41,962 bases of DNA from Roseisolibacter sp. H3M3-2 (GCF_029211165.1 NZ_JARGEK010000004.1:1-41962), one strand, 5' to 3'. Shown: positions 1 through 8,664, counted from the first letter of the stretch. A program made the numbers and translations. The notes: a model not told the origin generated them from the sequence alone.

Positions 1-211
1 AATCGTGGTCTCAACTCCTTGGCTCACAGAACGACATGGCTACGATCCGACTTGATCTCGTGCGGGACCTGGGCGGCCATGAGCGCGTGCGGGGTGGCGG
101 ACTGGCGGCCGGGGCGGCCGCGCCGGCAAGGTGGCCAGGGGGCGGGGCCCACACAAGCGCCGAGGGCCGGCGCGGGGCCGGCCCTCGGGGCGTCGCGACG
201 TGCGGGATCGG
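1..211. other. Non-coding stretch downstream of nuoN
   Basis: No convincing gene is seen here. It holds the 3' flank of nuoN with a stem-loop (separate entry). Near the window edge, minus-strand positions 20-15 read AAGGAG, which resembles a ribosome-binding site. Any gene it would serve starts outside the window, so this is only a hint. Short minus-strand frames in the stretch have no recognisable sequence. Confidence 0.4.
161..187 (-). terminator. Stem-loop after nuoN, probable operon terminator
   Basis: A perfect 10-bp GC-rich stem (161-170 pairs with 178-187) with a 7-nt loop lies about 25 nt past the nuoN stop codon. On the minus strand it is followed by GCGCTTGTGT, not a real U-tract, so it could act as a weak intrinsic terminator or as a 3'-end stabilising hairpin. 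It fits the end of the 15-gene nuo operon. Confidence 0.45.
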
Positions 212-1741
212 TCAGCGCGCCGTGATCCGCAGCGCCTCGGGGGTGCTCGGGACGCCGGTCGCCGTCGTCGGCTGGAGGGAGCTGGAGCGCGCCCACCGCA
301 CGATCGGGCTGGGGTAGAGCCCCAGCGCCAGCAGCAGCACCGCCGCGCCGACGATCACCGAGCGGGTCCACGCCGGGGTGTCGGGGAACGGCGCCGCGTC
401 GGCGGGGCGCGGCCGCATGAACATCACCATGATCACGTAGAGGTAGTACCCCGCCGAGATCACCGACGTGATGACCAGCAGCACCGCCAGCCGCGTCTGC
501 GGCGCCGGCGCCTTGAGCGCCGCCTGCAGCAGATACCACTTGGCGAAGAAGCCCATCCCGCCGGCCAGCGGGAAGCCGAGCAGCGCGAGCATGAACACCG
601 CCATCGCGATGGCCAGCAGCGGGCGCACCGAGAAGAGCCCCGACCACTCGCGCACGTCCTGCGGCCGCTCGGCGCCCTCGGCCAGCGCCATCACCACCGC
701 GAAGGCGCCGACCGTCGCCAGCGTGTAGGCGAACAGGTAGAACACCATCGCCGCCGCGCCCTCGGTCGTGTTGGTGACGAGGGCGACCAGCAGGTACCCG
801 GCGTGGGCGATGCTCGAGTAGGCGAGCATGCGCTTGAGGTTCCGCTGCGACAGGGCGATCAGGTTGCCGAGGACCATCGTGAGCGCCGCCAGCCACCACA
901 GCACCGAGTGCCAGCGCACGAACACCGGGCCGAACCCCTCCATGAACACGCGGGCGAAGCTCGCGAAGGCGGCCGCCTTCACCGCGGCCGCCATGAAGGC
1001 GGTGAACGGCGTCGGCGCCCCGTCGTAGACGTCCGGGGTCCACATGTGGAAGGGCGCGGCGGCGACCTTGAAGGCGAAGCCGACCAGCATGAGCGCCAGC
1101 CCGATCACCGCCATCGACCCCGGCCCCGGCGGCGACGCGGCGAGCGCGCTGCCGATCGCGGTCAGGTTGGTCGCGCCGGTGGCGCCGTAGACCAGCGCCA
1201 CGCCGTACAGCAGGAAGGCGGTCGAGAAGGCGCCGAGCAGGAAGTACTTGAGCGCCGCCTCGGCCGAGCGCGCGCTGCGCCGGTTGATCCCGGCGAGCAC
1301 GTAGACCGCCACCGACATGACCTCGATCCCGAGGAAGACGAGGATCAGGTCGCGCGCGCCGGCGAGGAGCATCATCCCCGACGCCGCGAGCAGCGTGAGC
1401 GCGTGCGACTCGACCGCCACCGGCTCGGCGCGCCGCCCGTAGTCGTCGGCCAGCGCGATGCTGAGGATCGTGCCGACGAGGATCACCGCGTCGGTCGCCC
1501 AGCGGAAGTTGTCGATGGCGATCGGGCCGGGGCCCGCCGTGATCCCCTGCACCGCCATCCCGGCGATGGCGGCGAGGGCGGCGAGGCACACGCCGATGGC
1601 GCCGACGCCGACCGGCCGCCCCGAGGCCCCCTCGGGGCGCCAGACGCCCCAGAGGAGGAGGGCCATCGCCCCCCCCATGACGATCAGGTCGGGGAGGAGC
1701 GCGGTGACGAGCGAGGCGGGGACGGACAGGTCGAGCGGCAT
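212..1741 (-). CDS. nuoN: NADH-quinone oxidoreductase subunit N (NuoN)
   Basis: This is the antiporter-like, proton-translocating membrane subunit of complex I that sits next to NuoK in the membrane arm. The 509-residue protein is a run of about 14 hydrophobic segments and has the usual length. The expected channel residues are visible: Glu140 in LGIEVMSVAVY (TM5), Lys225 in FKVAAAPFHMW (TM7), Lys255 in AAAVKAAAF (TM8) and Lys401 in FFAKWYL (TM12). Lys rather than Glu at the TM12 site is typical of NuoN and separates it from the two NuoM proteins upstream. It starts with ATG 4 nt after the nuoM stop, so it is translated as the last gene of the operon. Confidence 0.96.
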   Translation of the reverse strand: MPLDLSVPASLVTALLPDLIVMGGAMALLLWGVWRPEGASGRPVGVGAIGVCLAALAAIAGMAVQGITAGPGPIAIDNFRWATDAVILVGTILSIALADDYGRRAEPVAVESHALTLLAASGMMLLAGARDLILVFLGIEVMSVAVYVLAGINRRSARSAEAALKYFLLGAFSTAFLLYGVALVYGATGATNLTAIGSALAASPPGPGSMAVIGLALMLVGFAFKVAAAPFHMWTPDVYDGAPTPFTAFMAAAVKAAAFASFARVFMEGFGPVFVRWHSVLWWLAALTMVLGNLIALSQRNLKRMLAYSSIAHAGYLLVALVTNTTEGAAAMVFYLFAYTLATVGAFAVVMALAEGAERPQDVREWSGLFSVRPLLAIAMAVFMLALLGFPLAGGMGFFAKWYLLQAALKAPAPQTRLAVLLVITSVISAGYYLYVIMVMFMRPRPADAAPFPDTPAWTRSVIVGAAVLLLALGLYPSPIVRWARSSSLQPTTATGVPSTPEALRITAR

Positions 1742-1745
1742 GAGG

Positions 1746-3332
1746 TCAGGGCTGGCGAACCGTGCTGGTGTCGGGCAGCGCGGCCACCTGGGCCCCGCGC
1801 TCGACCTGCTGCACGAGGCGGGCGGCGGCCGGCTCCATCCGGCGCAGCACCGGGCCGGGCGCGAGGCCCAGCCAGAGGATGGCCACCGCGAAGACGCCGA
1901 CCACGGCGAGCTCGCGGCGGTTCAAGTCTACCAGGGTCGCGTTCGCCTCGCTGCGGAGCGGGTTGAAGAGCACCCGCTGCACCCCCCAGAGCAGGTACGC
2001 GGCCGCGAACACGACGCCCGTCGAGGCGAGCACCACGAACAGCGGCGCCGTCTGGTACGCCCCGAGCAGCGTCAGGAACTCGCCCACGAAGCCGTTGGTC
2101 CCGGGGAGCCCGATGCTGCTGAGCGCGACGAGCAGGAAGAACGCCGAGAAGACGGGCACCGAGCGCGCGATCCCGCCGAACTTGGCGATCTCGCGGGTGT
2201 GCGCCCGCTCGTACAGCATCCCGATCATCAGGAAGAGCGCCCCGGTCGAGATGCCGTGGCTCACCATCACCATCAGCGCGCCCTGGATGCTCTGCTCCGT
2301 GAGGGCGAAGATCCCGAGCATCACGAACCCGAGGTGGCTGACGCTGGAGTAGGCGACCAGCTTCTTGAGGTCGGGCTGCACCATCGCCACCAGCGCCCCG
2401 TACACGATGGACACCACCGCGAGGCCGAGCACCAGGGCGCGGATGGTCGGGTGCATCGCCGCCGCCGGGAAGAGCGGGAGCGCGAACCGGAGGAACCCGT
2501 AGGTCCCCATCTTCAGCATCACGCCGGCGAGGATCACGCTCCCCGTGGTCGGCGCCTCGACGTGGGCGTCGGGGAGCCACGTGTGGAACGGGAAGAGCGG
2601 GACCTTGATCGCGAACGCCAGGAAGAACGCGCCGAACAGCCAGAACGTCGCCGGGCCGGCGTGGCGGAAGTTCGCGAGGATGTGCTCGTACCCGAAGCTC
2701 GTCGCCCCCGTCCCCGCCCACAACCAGATGATGGCGAGGAGCATGAGGAGCGAGCCGAACATCGTGTACAGGAAGAACTTCACGCTCGCGTAGGTGCGGC
2801 GCTCGCCGCCCCACATGCCGATGATGAAATACATCGGCACCAGCATGATCTCCCAGAACACGTAGAACAGCAGCAGGTCGAGCGTGGTGAAGACGCCGAC
2901 CATGCCGGTCGTCAGCACGAGCAGCAGGACGTAGTGCGTGCGCAGCTTGGTGCGCACGCTCGTCCAGTCGCCCATGATGGCGAGCGGCATCAGGAAGGTC
3001 GTCAGCAGCACCATGAACAGCGAGATGCCGTCGACGCCGAGGGTGAAGCGGGCGCCCCAGTCCGCGATCCAGGGGAGGTCGACGCGGAACTGCCACGCCG
3101 GGTCGGCCGGGTCGAAGGCCCACCACATCCCCGCCGAGAGGAGCGCCTCGACCAGCAGCGTGCCGAAGGCGATCGCCCGCACCCGGCCCCCGTCCACGTA
3201 CTCCTCCTGGGTCTCGGGGTGCAGCGCTGGTCGGCAGGCGATGCCGATCAGCGCCGCGCCCGCGAGCGGGACCAGCAGGAGCGCGGGTAGGATCCAGGTG
3301 GCGTATTGCACGGCGGCGAGCCAATCACGCAT
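1746..3332 (-). CDS. nuoM: NADH-quinone oxidoreductase subunit M, second copy (NuoM2)
   Basis: This is an antiporter-like proton-pumping subunit of complex I, the second of two tandem NuoM genes. The 528-residue product carries the full channel set: Glu161 (FYVFWEIMLVPMY, TM5), Lys243 (FAIKVPLFPFHTWLPDAH, TM7), Lys274 (GVMLKMGTYGFLRF, TM8) and Glu418 (NGFVGEFL, TM12). TM8 has the standard length. I chose ATG 3332 (MRDWLAAV) over an in-frame ATG 54 nt upstream because a GGGAGG ribosome-binding site precedes it and the first NuoM also begins MRD. It is separated from the first nuoM by 179 bp, the largest gap in the operon. By eye the two copies are more than half identical, including their C-terminal tails, which suggests duplication within the lineage. 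Confidence 0.94.
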   Translation of the reverse strand: MRDWLAAVQYATWILPALLLVPLAGAALIGIACRPALHPETQEEYVDGGRVRAIAFGTLLVEALLSAGMWWAFDPADPAWQFRVDLPWIADWGARFTLGVDGISLFMVLLTTFLMPLAIMGDWTSVRTKLRTHYVLLLVLTTGMVGVFTTLDLLLFYVFWEIMLVPMYFIIGMWGGERRTYASVKFFLYTMFGSLLMLLAIIWLWAGTGATSFGYEHILANFRHAGPATFWLFGAFFLAFAIKVPLFPFHTWLPDAHVEAPTTGSVILAGVMLKMGTYGFLRFALPLFPAAAMHPTIRALVLGLAVVSIVYGALVAMVQPDLKKLVAYSSVSHLGFVMLGIFALTEQSIQGALMVMVSHGISTGALFLMIGMLYERAHTREIAKFGGIARSVPVFSAFFLLVALSSIGLPGTNGFVGEFLTLLGAYQTAPLFVVLASTGVVFAAAYLLWGVQRVLFNPLRSEANATLVDLNRRELAVVGVFAVAILWLGLAPGPVLRRMEPAAARLVQQVERGAQVAALPDTSTVRQP

Positions 3333-3511
3333 GAGCCGACCTCCCGGTGGAGTCGTCCCGTGCCGCATGCGTCCGGTGGGGCGCACGCGTCACGCGACGG
3401 TGACGCGGAACGAACCGGTACTGCGCCTCGATACTGCACCCGGGTACAGGGTGCCGGAAGGAGCGCGCGTGCGGCGTCGGGACGGGCCCCCGAGGGGCTC
3501 CGGGAGACCCC
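3333..3511 (-). other. 179-bp gap between the two nuoM genes
   Basis: This is unusually long for an operon whose other junctions overlap or are under about 60 bp. It contains two small stem-loops, 3387-3393 with 3400-3406 (7 bp) and 3436-3441 with 3449-3454 (6 bp), but no clear sigma70 promoter and no U-tract. It may be the scar of the duplication, or an mRNA processing or translation-control segment for the second copy. No small open frame here looks like a gene. Confidence 0.4.
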
Positions 3512-5089
3512 CTACGGAAGGGCGGCGGTGGGCGGGGCGGCGGCGGCCGTCTCGGCGCCGCGGGTGACCTGCTCGACGATCCTTTGGGCGGGCCCCTCGA
3601 TGCGGCGGAGCACCGGGCCTGGGGCGATCCCGAGCCAGAGGATCGCGACGACGAAGCCGACCATCGCCACGAGCTCGCGCCGGTCGAGGTCGCGGACGTC
3701 CCCGGCCTCGTCGGCCGTGCGGGGGTTGAAGATCACGCGCTGCAGCGCCCACAGCAGGTAGACGGCGGCGAGGATCACCCCCGTCGTCGCCAGCACGGCC
3801 GGGATCGGGTAGGCGCCGTAGGCGCCGATCAGGACCAGGAACTCGCCGACGAAGCCGTTGGTCCCGGGGAGCCCGATCGTGCTGAGGGCGACCACGGTCA
3901 GCGAGGCCGCGAACAGCGGCGCCACGCGCGCGATCCCGCCGAAGCGCTGGATCATCCCGGTGCCGCTCCGGTCCTGGAGCATCCCGACCAGCAGGAACAG
4001 CGCGCCGATCGACACGCCGTGGCCGATCATGACCATCATCGCGCCCTGGATGCTCTGCACCGTGAGCGCGAAGATCCCGAGCACGACGAAGCCGAGGTGG
4101 CTCACCGACGCGTACGACACCAGCTTCTTGAAGTCGGGCTGCACCATGGCGACCAGCGCGCCGTAGATGATGCCGGCCACCGCCAGCCCGATGATCGTCA
4201 GCCGCAGCGTCGGGTCGAGCGCCGCCGCCGGGAAGAACGGCAGCGCGAAGCGCAGGATGCCGTAGGTGCCGACCTTGATGCCGAGCGCCACCGCCCCGCT
4301 GGTCGGCGCCTCGTGCTGCGCGTCGGGGAGCCACGTGTGGAACGGGAAGAACGCGCTCTTGACCGCGAAGGCGGTGAAGAAGCCGAGGAAGAGCCAGGTC
4401 TGCGCGGTCTGGCCGATGGCGCCGCGCGTGGCGATGAGCAGCGCGTCGAGGTTGAAGCTCTGCGACCCGCCGGCGACCCACAGGGCGATGATCGACACGA
4501 GCATCAGCAGCGAGCCGATGAACGCCGCCAGGAAGTACTTGTGGCTCGCCCGCGCGCGCTCGCGCCCCCCCGAGATCCCGATCATGAAGTACATCGGGAT
4601 CAGCACCAGCTCCCAGCACACGTAGAACAGGAGCAGGTCGAGAGCGAGGAACACGCCCAGCGTGCCGCTCATGAGGATGAGCAGCAGCCCGTAGTAGCTC
4701 CGGACCTTGCTGCGCACGTTGTCCCAGCTCGCCAGCACCGCCAGCGGCATGAGCAGCGTCGTGAGCAGCACCATGACCAGCGAGATCCCGTCGACGCCGA
4801 GCGTCAGCCCGGCGCCCCACTCCGGGATCCAGGGCAGGTCGATGCGCGCCTGCCAGCCGGTGACGCCCGGGTCGAAGATCGCCCACAGGCCGACCGACAT
4901 GAGCGCCTCGCCGATGAGCACGATCATCGTGAGCACGCGCACGTCGCGCCACGGCGCGAAGCCGGGGGCCGCGCCGGGGCGGGCCGTCCGGCCGAACATG
5001 AAGATCAGCAGCGCCCCGAGGAGCGGCCACACCATCAGCGCGGGCAGCACCCAGGCGTCCAGGCGCAGCGCGGCGAGCACGTCTCGCAT
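3512..5089 (-). CDS. nuoM: NADH-quinone oxidoreductase subunit M, first copy (NuoM1)
   Basis: This is a NuoM-family antiporter-like subunit of 525 residues directly after nuoL. The channel residues are present: Glu160 (FYVCWELVLIPMY), Lys244 (FAVKSAFFPFHTWLPDA), Lys272 (LGIKVGTYGILRF) and Glu416 (NGFVGEFL). Between the TM7 and TM8 lysines there are 28 residues, against 31 in the second copy, because three residues are missing in the segment APTSGAVALGIK. This sits just before the TM8 lysine and is read directly from the DNA around 4285-4310, with the frame intact on both sides. The protein is otherwise full length, so it is a variant rather than a pseudogene. ATG 5089 lies 54 nt after the nuoL stop, without an obvious ribosome-binding site. 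Confidence 0.93.
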   Translation of the reverse strand: MRDVLAALRLDAWVLPALMVWPLLGALLIFMFGRTARPGAAPGFAPWRDVRVLTMIVLIGEALMSVGLWAIFDPGVTGWQARIDLPWIPEWGAGLTLGVDGISLVMVLLTTLLMPLAVLASWDNVRSKVRSYYGLLLILMSGTLGVFLALDLLLFYVCWELVLIPMYFMIGISGGRERARASHKYFLAAFIGSLLMLVSIIALWVAGGSQSFNLDALLIATRGAIGQTAQTWLFLGFFTAFAVKSAFFPFHTWLPDAQHEAPTSGAVALGIKVGTYGILRFALPFFPAAALDPTLRLTIIGLAVAGIIYGALVAMVQPDFKKLVSYASVSHLGFVVLGIFALTVQSIQGAMMVMIGHGVSIGALFLLVGMLQDRSGTGMIQRFGGIARVAPLFAASLTVVALSTIGLPGTNGFVGEFLVLIGAYGAYPIPAVLATTGVILAAVYLLWALQRVIFNPRTADEAGDVRDLDRRELVAMVGFVVAILWLGIAPGPVLRRIEGPAQRIVEQVTRGAETAAAAPPTAALP

Positions 5090-5143
5090 TCCGCGTTCAG
5101 TCGTTCGAGGGAGAGGGGGCCGGGCGGGGTGCCGGCGGACGGC

Positions 5144-7348
5144 TCATCGGAACGCGACCGCGCCGATCACCACCAGCGCGCCGACCGCGACGATCCAGGC
5201 GTAGTTGCCGACGTTCCCGGTCTGGATGCGGGCGCCGGCCCACGCCACCCCCCGCATCAGCGCCGCGCTGCCGTTGACGATCACGCCGTCGATCAGCCCG
5301 ACGTCCAGCCCGCGCCAGAGCACCTTCCGCGACAGCGCGATGGTCGGCTCGACGAGGTAGCGGCCGATCCCGCGGTCGACGTAGTACGCCTGCCGCACCG
5401 CCGCGCCGAGCCCGGTCTCCGCCGCCTCGGCCTCGCGCTTGGCCAGCAGCGGGCCGCGGTAGCGCACGACCGCGAAGCCGATGCCGAGGACCGACACCGC
5501 CACCGCGGCCCCGATCAGCGCGTACTCGGTCGCGTGCGACAGGTGCGCCACCTCGCCGCCGGCCAGCGTCGCGCTGGCGCGGGCGACCACGGGGGCCAGC
5601 CACCGGTCGAGCAGCGCCTCCGGCCCGAGTGCGTGCAGCACCGCCGGCAGGTTCAGCCACCCGCCGAACACCGTCAGCACGCCGAGCACCGCCAGCGGCC
5701 CGGTCATGATCCACGGCGCCTCGTGCAGGTGCGGGCGCTCGCCCTCCCCGGTGCGGTTGGCGCCGTGGAAGGTGTAGAGCATCATCCGCGTCATGTAGAT
5801 CGCGGTGATGAGCGCGGTCACCAGCCCGAGCACGTAGATCCCGTAGAGGATCGCCGACCCCGGGATCCCGAGCAGCCGCAGCTCGCCGATCGCCGAGTGG
5901 CGCGCCGCCCCGTAGACGGCGCCGAGGATCTGGTCCTTCGAGAAGAAGCCGGAGAAGACCGGGACGCCGGCGATCGCCAGCGTCGCCGCCCACATGAGCG
6001 CCCACGTCACCGGCATGTGCCGGCGGAGCCCGCCCATGTTGCGCATGTCCTGCGCGTCCTCCTCGCGGTGCGTGTGGTGGTACGCCTCGTGGAGGGCGTA
6101 GATCACCGAGCCGGCGCCGAGGAAGAGCAGCGCCTTGAAGAAGGCGTGCGTCGCGAGGTGGAACACCGCCGCCGAGTACGCCCCGACGCCCGCGGCCACG
6201 AACATGTAGCCGAGCTGGGAGACCGTGGAGTACGCGAGCACCTTCTTGATGTCCCACTGCTTGAGGCCGATCGTCGCCGCGAACAGCGCCGTCAGCGCCC
6301 CGGTGAGCGCGACCAGCAGCGACGCGAACGGCGCCAGCGCGAACAGCGCCCCGCTGCGGGCGATCAGGTACACGCCCGCCGTCACCATCGTCGCCGCGTG
6401 GATCAGCGCCGACACGGGGGTCGGGCCGGCCATGGCGTCGGGGAGCCAGATGTAGAGCGGCAGCTGCGCGCTCTTGCCGGCGCACCCGAGGAACAGGAAC
6501 AGGCAGATCGCGGTGACGAGCGCGCCGTTGGCCACCAGCCGCGTGGCGGCGGCGTCGACGCCGGCGTAGTCGAGCGTGCCGAGGTTCGCCCACAGGAGGA
6601 ACATCGCCACCAGGAAGCCGAAGTCGCCGACCCGGTTGACGATGAACGCCTTCTTGCCCGCGTTCGCGTTGCTCTCGTCAGAGAACCAGAAGCCGATGAG
6701 CAGGTAGGAGCAGAGCCCCACCCCCTCCCAGCCCACGAACAGCACGGGGTAGCTCCCGCCGAGCACCAGCACGAGCATGAAGCAGACGAACAGGTTCAGG
6801 TACGCGAAGTAGCGCGAGTACCCGGGGTCCGTCCGCATGTAGCCGATGCTGAACAGGTGGATCAGCGTCCCGACGCCGGTGATGATCAGCGTCATCAGCA
6901 TCGACAGCTGGTCCAGCTGCAGCCCCCAGTTGATGCGCAGCTCCCCCGCCGGCATCCACGACCCGTAGGTGCGCACGAAGGCGCCGGCCGTCTCGAGCGA
7001 CGGACCGGCGGCGCGCATGGCCAGGAAGATCGCCGCCGCCAGCACGAAGGCGATCCCGACGACCAGCGGCCCGACGACGCTCGACAGCGCGTTCCACCGC
7101 CGGTGGAAGGTCGTGGCCTCGGCCTCGTACGCCTCCTCGTGCGCCATGTCGGTGTGCCCCGCCTCGGGGTCGTGCGACACGTCCTCCGGCCCGGCGTGGT
7201 ACGCCGGGACGATCGAGAGGAGGCCGTTGATCACGAAGCCGAGGAGCGGCAGGAGCGGCAGCATCCACACGTACTCCGCCACCGTCCCCGCGAGCGGGTG
7301 GGCCGCCGGCGACGCCTCGGCCGCGGCCTGGAGCAGGGCGAGCATCAT
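5144..7348 (-). CDS. nuoL: NADH-quinone oxidoreductase subunit L (NuoL)
   Basis: This is the distal proton-pumping subunit of complex I, carrying the lateral helix that runs along the membrane arm. It has 734 residues against about 610 in E. coli. Key residues seen are Glu208 (FVGWEGVGLCSYLLIGFW), Lys292 (GKSAQLPLYIWLPDAM), His317 (SALIHAATM) and Lys471 (GFFSKDQIL). Part of the extra length is a His- and acid-rich insertion at about 50-82, between the first two hydrophobic segments. The C-terminal part from Arg629 to the QTG motif at 709-711 is 83 residues, close to the corresponding E. coli region by my count, so there is no obvious lateral-helix insertion. The start is ATG 7348, overlapping the nuoK stop by one base; a second ATG follows immediately. 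Confidence 0.95.
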   Translation of the reverse strand: MMLALLQAAAEASPAAHPLAGTVAEYVWMLPLLPLLGFVINGLLSIVPAYHAGPEDVSHDPEAGHTDMAHEEAYEAEATTFHRRWNALSSVVGPLVVGIAFVLAAAIFLAMRAAGPSLETAGAFVRTYGSWMPAGELRINWGLQLDQLSMLMTLIITGVGTLIHLFSIGYMRTDPGYSRYFAYLNLFVCFMLVLVLGGSYPVLFVGWEGVGLCSYLLIGFWFSDESNANAGKKAFIVNRVGDFGFLVAMFLLWANLGTLDYAGVDAAATRLVANGALVTAICLFLFLGCAGKSAQLPLYIWLPDAMAGPTPVSALIHAATMVTAGVYLIARSGALFALAPFASLLVALTGALTALFAATIGLKQWDIKKVLAYSTVSQLGYMFVAAGVGAYSAAVFHLATHAFFKALLFLGAGSVIYALHEAYHHTHREEDAQDMRNMGGLRRHMPVTWALMWAATLAIAGVPVFSGFFSKDQILGAVYGAARHSAIGELRLLGIPGSAILYGIYVLGLVTALITAIYMTRMMLYTFHGANRTGEGERPHLHEAPWIMTGPLAVLGVLTVFGGWLNLPAVLHALGPEALLDRWLAPVVARASATLAGGEVAHLSHATEYALIGAAVAVSVLGIGFAVVRYRGPLLAKREAEAAETGLGAAVRQAYYVDRGIGRYLVEPTIALSRKVLWRGLDVGLIDGVIVNGSAALMRGVAWAGARIQTGNVGNYAWIVAVGALVVIGAVAFR

Positions 7349-7644
7349 CAGCCCCGGAGCAGGTTGATGTTCTGGAGCTCGACCGTGCCGAAGTGCCGGT
7401 AGACGGCGATCACGATCGCCAGCCCGACCGCCGCCTCGGCGGCCGCCACGGTCATCACGAACACGACGAAGACCTGCCCGAGCGCAGCGCCGTGCATCTT
7501 GGACAGCGCGACGAAGCTCAGGTTCACGGCGTTGAGCATCAGCTCGACGCACATGAAGATGATGAGCGCGTTCCGGCGGGTGAGCACGCCCACGACGCCG
7601 ATCGTGAACAGGATGGCGCTGAAGAAGAGGGCTTCGGCGATCAT
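7348..7644 (-). CDS. nuoK: NADH-quinone oxidoreductase subunit K (NuoK)
   Basis: This small membrane subunit of complex I, together with NuoA and NuoJ, forms part of the proton path between the quinone site and NuoN. Its 98 residues with three hydrophobic segments match the family length. The two conserved membrane glutamates are present: Glu34 ([13 protein letters not shown]) and Glu70 ([12 protein letters not shown]). The start codon overlaps the nuoJ stop as ATGA, and the stop overlaps the nuoL start, indicating translational coupling on both sides. Confidence 0.97.
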   Translation of the reverse strand: MIAEALFFSAILFTIGVVGVLTRRNALIIFMCVELMLNAVNLSFVALSKMHGAALGQVFVVFVMTVAAAEAAVGLAIVIAVYRHFGTVELQNINLLRG

Positions 7645-8153
7645 GCGCGCCTCTGGCGCTTGGCGAGCACCACGGCGCCGACCACCGCGACCAGGAGCAG
7701 CACGCTCGTGATCTCGAAGGCCAGCAGGTGCTCGGTGAAGAGGAGCTCGGCCACCGGCGCGACGACGTTGGTCTGCGGCGTCGCCGACGGGGCCACCTCG
7801 GGGATGCGCCCGGCGCGCGAGAGCACCAGCAGCTCGGCCAGCATCACCACCGCGACCGCCGCGGCGCCGAGCCGGACCCCCGGCGTGCGGAAGTCGGGGG
7901 CGTCGGTCTGCCCGAGATTCAGGAGCATGACGACGAACAGGAAGACCACCATGATGGCGCCGGCGTACACCAGCACCTGGATCGCCCCGACGAACTGCGC
8001 GTCGAGCATCACGTAGAGCGCCGCCAGCGCGAACATCGTGTTCACCAGCCAGAGGGCGGCGGCCACGGGGTTCTTGCGCGTCACGAAGAACAGCGCCGAC
8101 GCGACGGCGATGATCCCGAAGAGGTAGAAGTGGACCTGGTACAGGAGGCTCAT
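7641..8153 (-). CDS. nuoJ: NADH-quinone oxidoreductase subunit J (NuoJ)
   Basis: This membrane subunit of complex I has 170 residues and about five hydrophobic segments. TM3 contains the conserved tyrosine/glycine stretch that forms a pi-bulge in known structures ([20 protein letters not shown]). The C-terminal half is more variable, as usual for the family. It starts 4 nt after the nuoI stop and ends in an ATGA overlap with nuoK. The family identity is clear from this motif and from its place between nuoI and nuoK. Confidence 0.95.
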   Translation of the reverse strand: MSLLYQVHFYLFGIIAVASALFFVTRKNPVAAALWLVNTMFALAALYVMLDAQFVGAIQVLVYAGAIMVVFLFVVMLLNLGQTDAPDFRTPGVRLGAAAVAVVMLAELLVLSRAGRIPEVAPSATPQTNVVAPVAELLFTEHLLAFEITSVLLLVAVVGAVVLAKRQRRA

Positions 8154-8157
8154 GCGC

Positions 8158-8664
8158 TCACTCGCCCTTCGGGTCGGCGGGGTCCCACAGGTCGCTCACC
8201 GGGTGCGTCTGCGCCATGAGCCGCTCCAGGTCGTAGACCATCCCGTCGCGGCTGTACTCGGCGTTCTCGTAGTGCCGGCCGACGTGGATCGCCTCCTCCG
8301 GGCACACCTCCTGGCAGTAGCCGCAGAAGATGCAGCGGAACTCGTCGATCTCGAACACCAGCGGGTAGCGGTTCCCCTGCTCGTCCTCGCCCGGCACCAG
8401 CTTGATGCAGTTCGCCGGGCAGACGGTCGGGCAGAGGCCGCAGGCGACGCACTTCGCCTTGCCGGTCTCGGTCGTGAGCATGCGGTGGGTCCCGCGCCAG
8501 CGCGGCGAGAGGTCCCACTTCTGCTCGGGGTACTGGATCGTCACCTGGTGCCGCTTCTCGCGGTTGACCAGGTGCTTGAACGTCTGCGCCATCCCCTTGA
8601 GGGTCGCGCGCACGTAGCTCACCTGCTCGACGGGGCGGTCGAGCACCTTCACGTTGATCGCCAT
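8158..8664 (-). CDS. nuoI: NADH-quinone oxidoreductase subunit I (NuoI)
   Basis: This peripheral-arm subunit of 168 residues holds two [4Fe-4S] clusters (N6a and N6b) that pass electrons from NuoG to NuoB. Both ferredoxin motifs are intact: Cys72, 75, 78 and 82 (CVACGLCPTVC) and Cys111, 114, 117 and 121 (CIFCGYCQEVC). The N-terminal 60 residues contain the conserved segment leading to RGTHRM, which contacts the membrane arm. An additional Cys86 follows the first motif (CPANCI), as is common in bacterial-type ferredoxins. It starts just after the nuoH stop codon. Confidence 0.97.
   Translation of the reverse strand: MAINVKVLDRPVEQVSYVRATLKGMAQTFKHLVNREKRHQVTIQYPEQKWDLSPRWRGTHRMLTTETGKAKCVACGLCPTVCPANCIKLVPGEDEQGNRYPLVFEIDEFRCIFCGYCQEVCPEEAIHVGRHYENAEYSRDGMVYDLERLMAQTHPVSDLWDPADPKGE

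Noticed and set aside
21-77. An 18-codon minus-strand frame at 77-21
   Set aside because: It has no ribosome-binding site or recognisable sequence and is as expected by chance.
3512-5089. First NuoM as an Mrp-type antiporter or hydrogenase membrane subunit
   Set aside because: It sits in the nuo operon, keeps the NuoM signature (LPDAQHEAPT, KVGTYG, NGFVGEF) and is most like the adjacent NuoM, with no mrp or hyf genes nearby.
3584-7402. A 1272-residue plus-strand open frame, and similar long plus-strand frames over 29160-32726 and 131-3290
   Set aside because: They lie antisense to clear nuo and housekeeping genes. Their translations are Arg/His/Glu/Pro-rich low complexity, as expected from the complement of high-GC codon usage, and show no domains.
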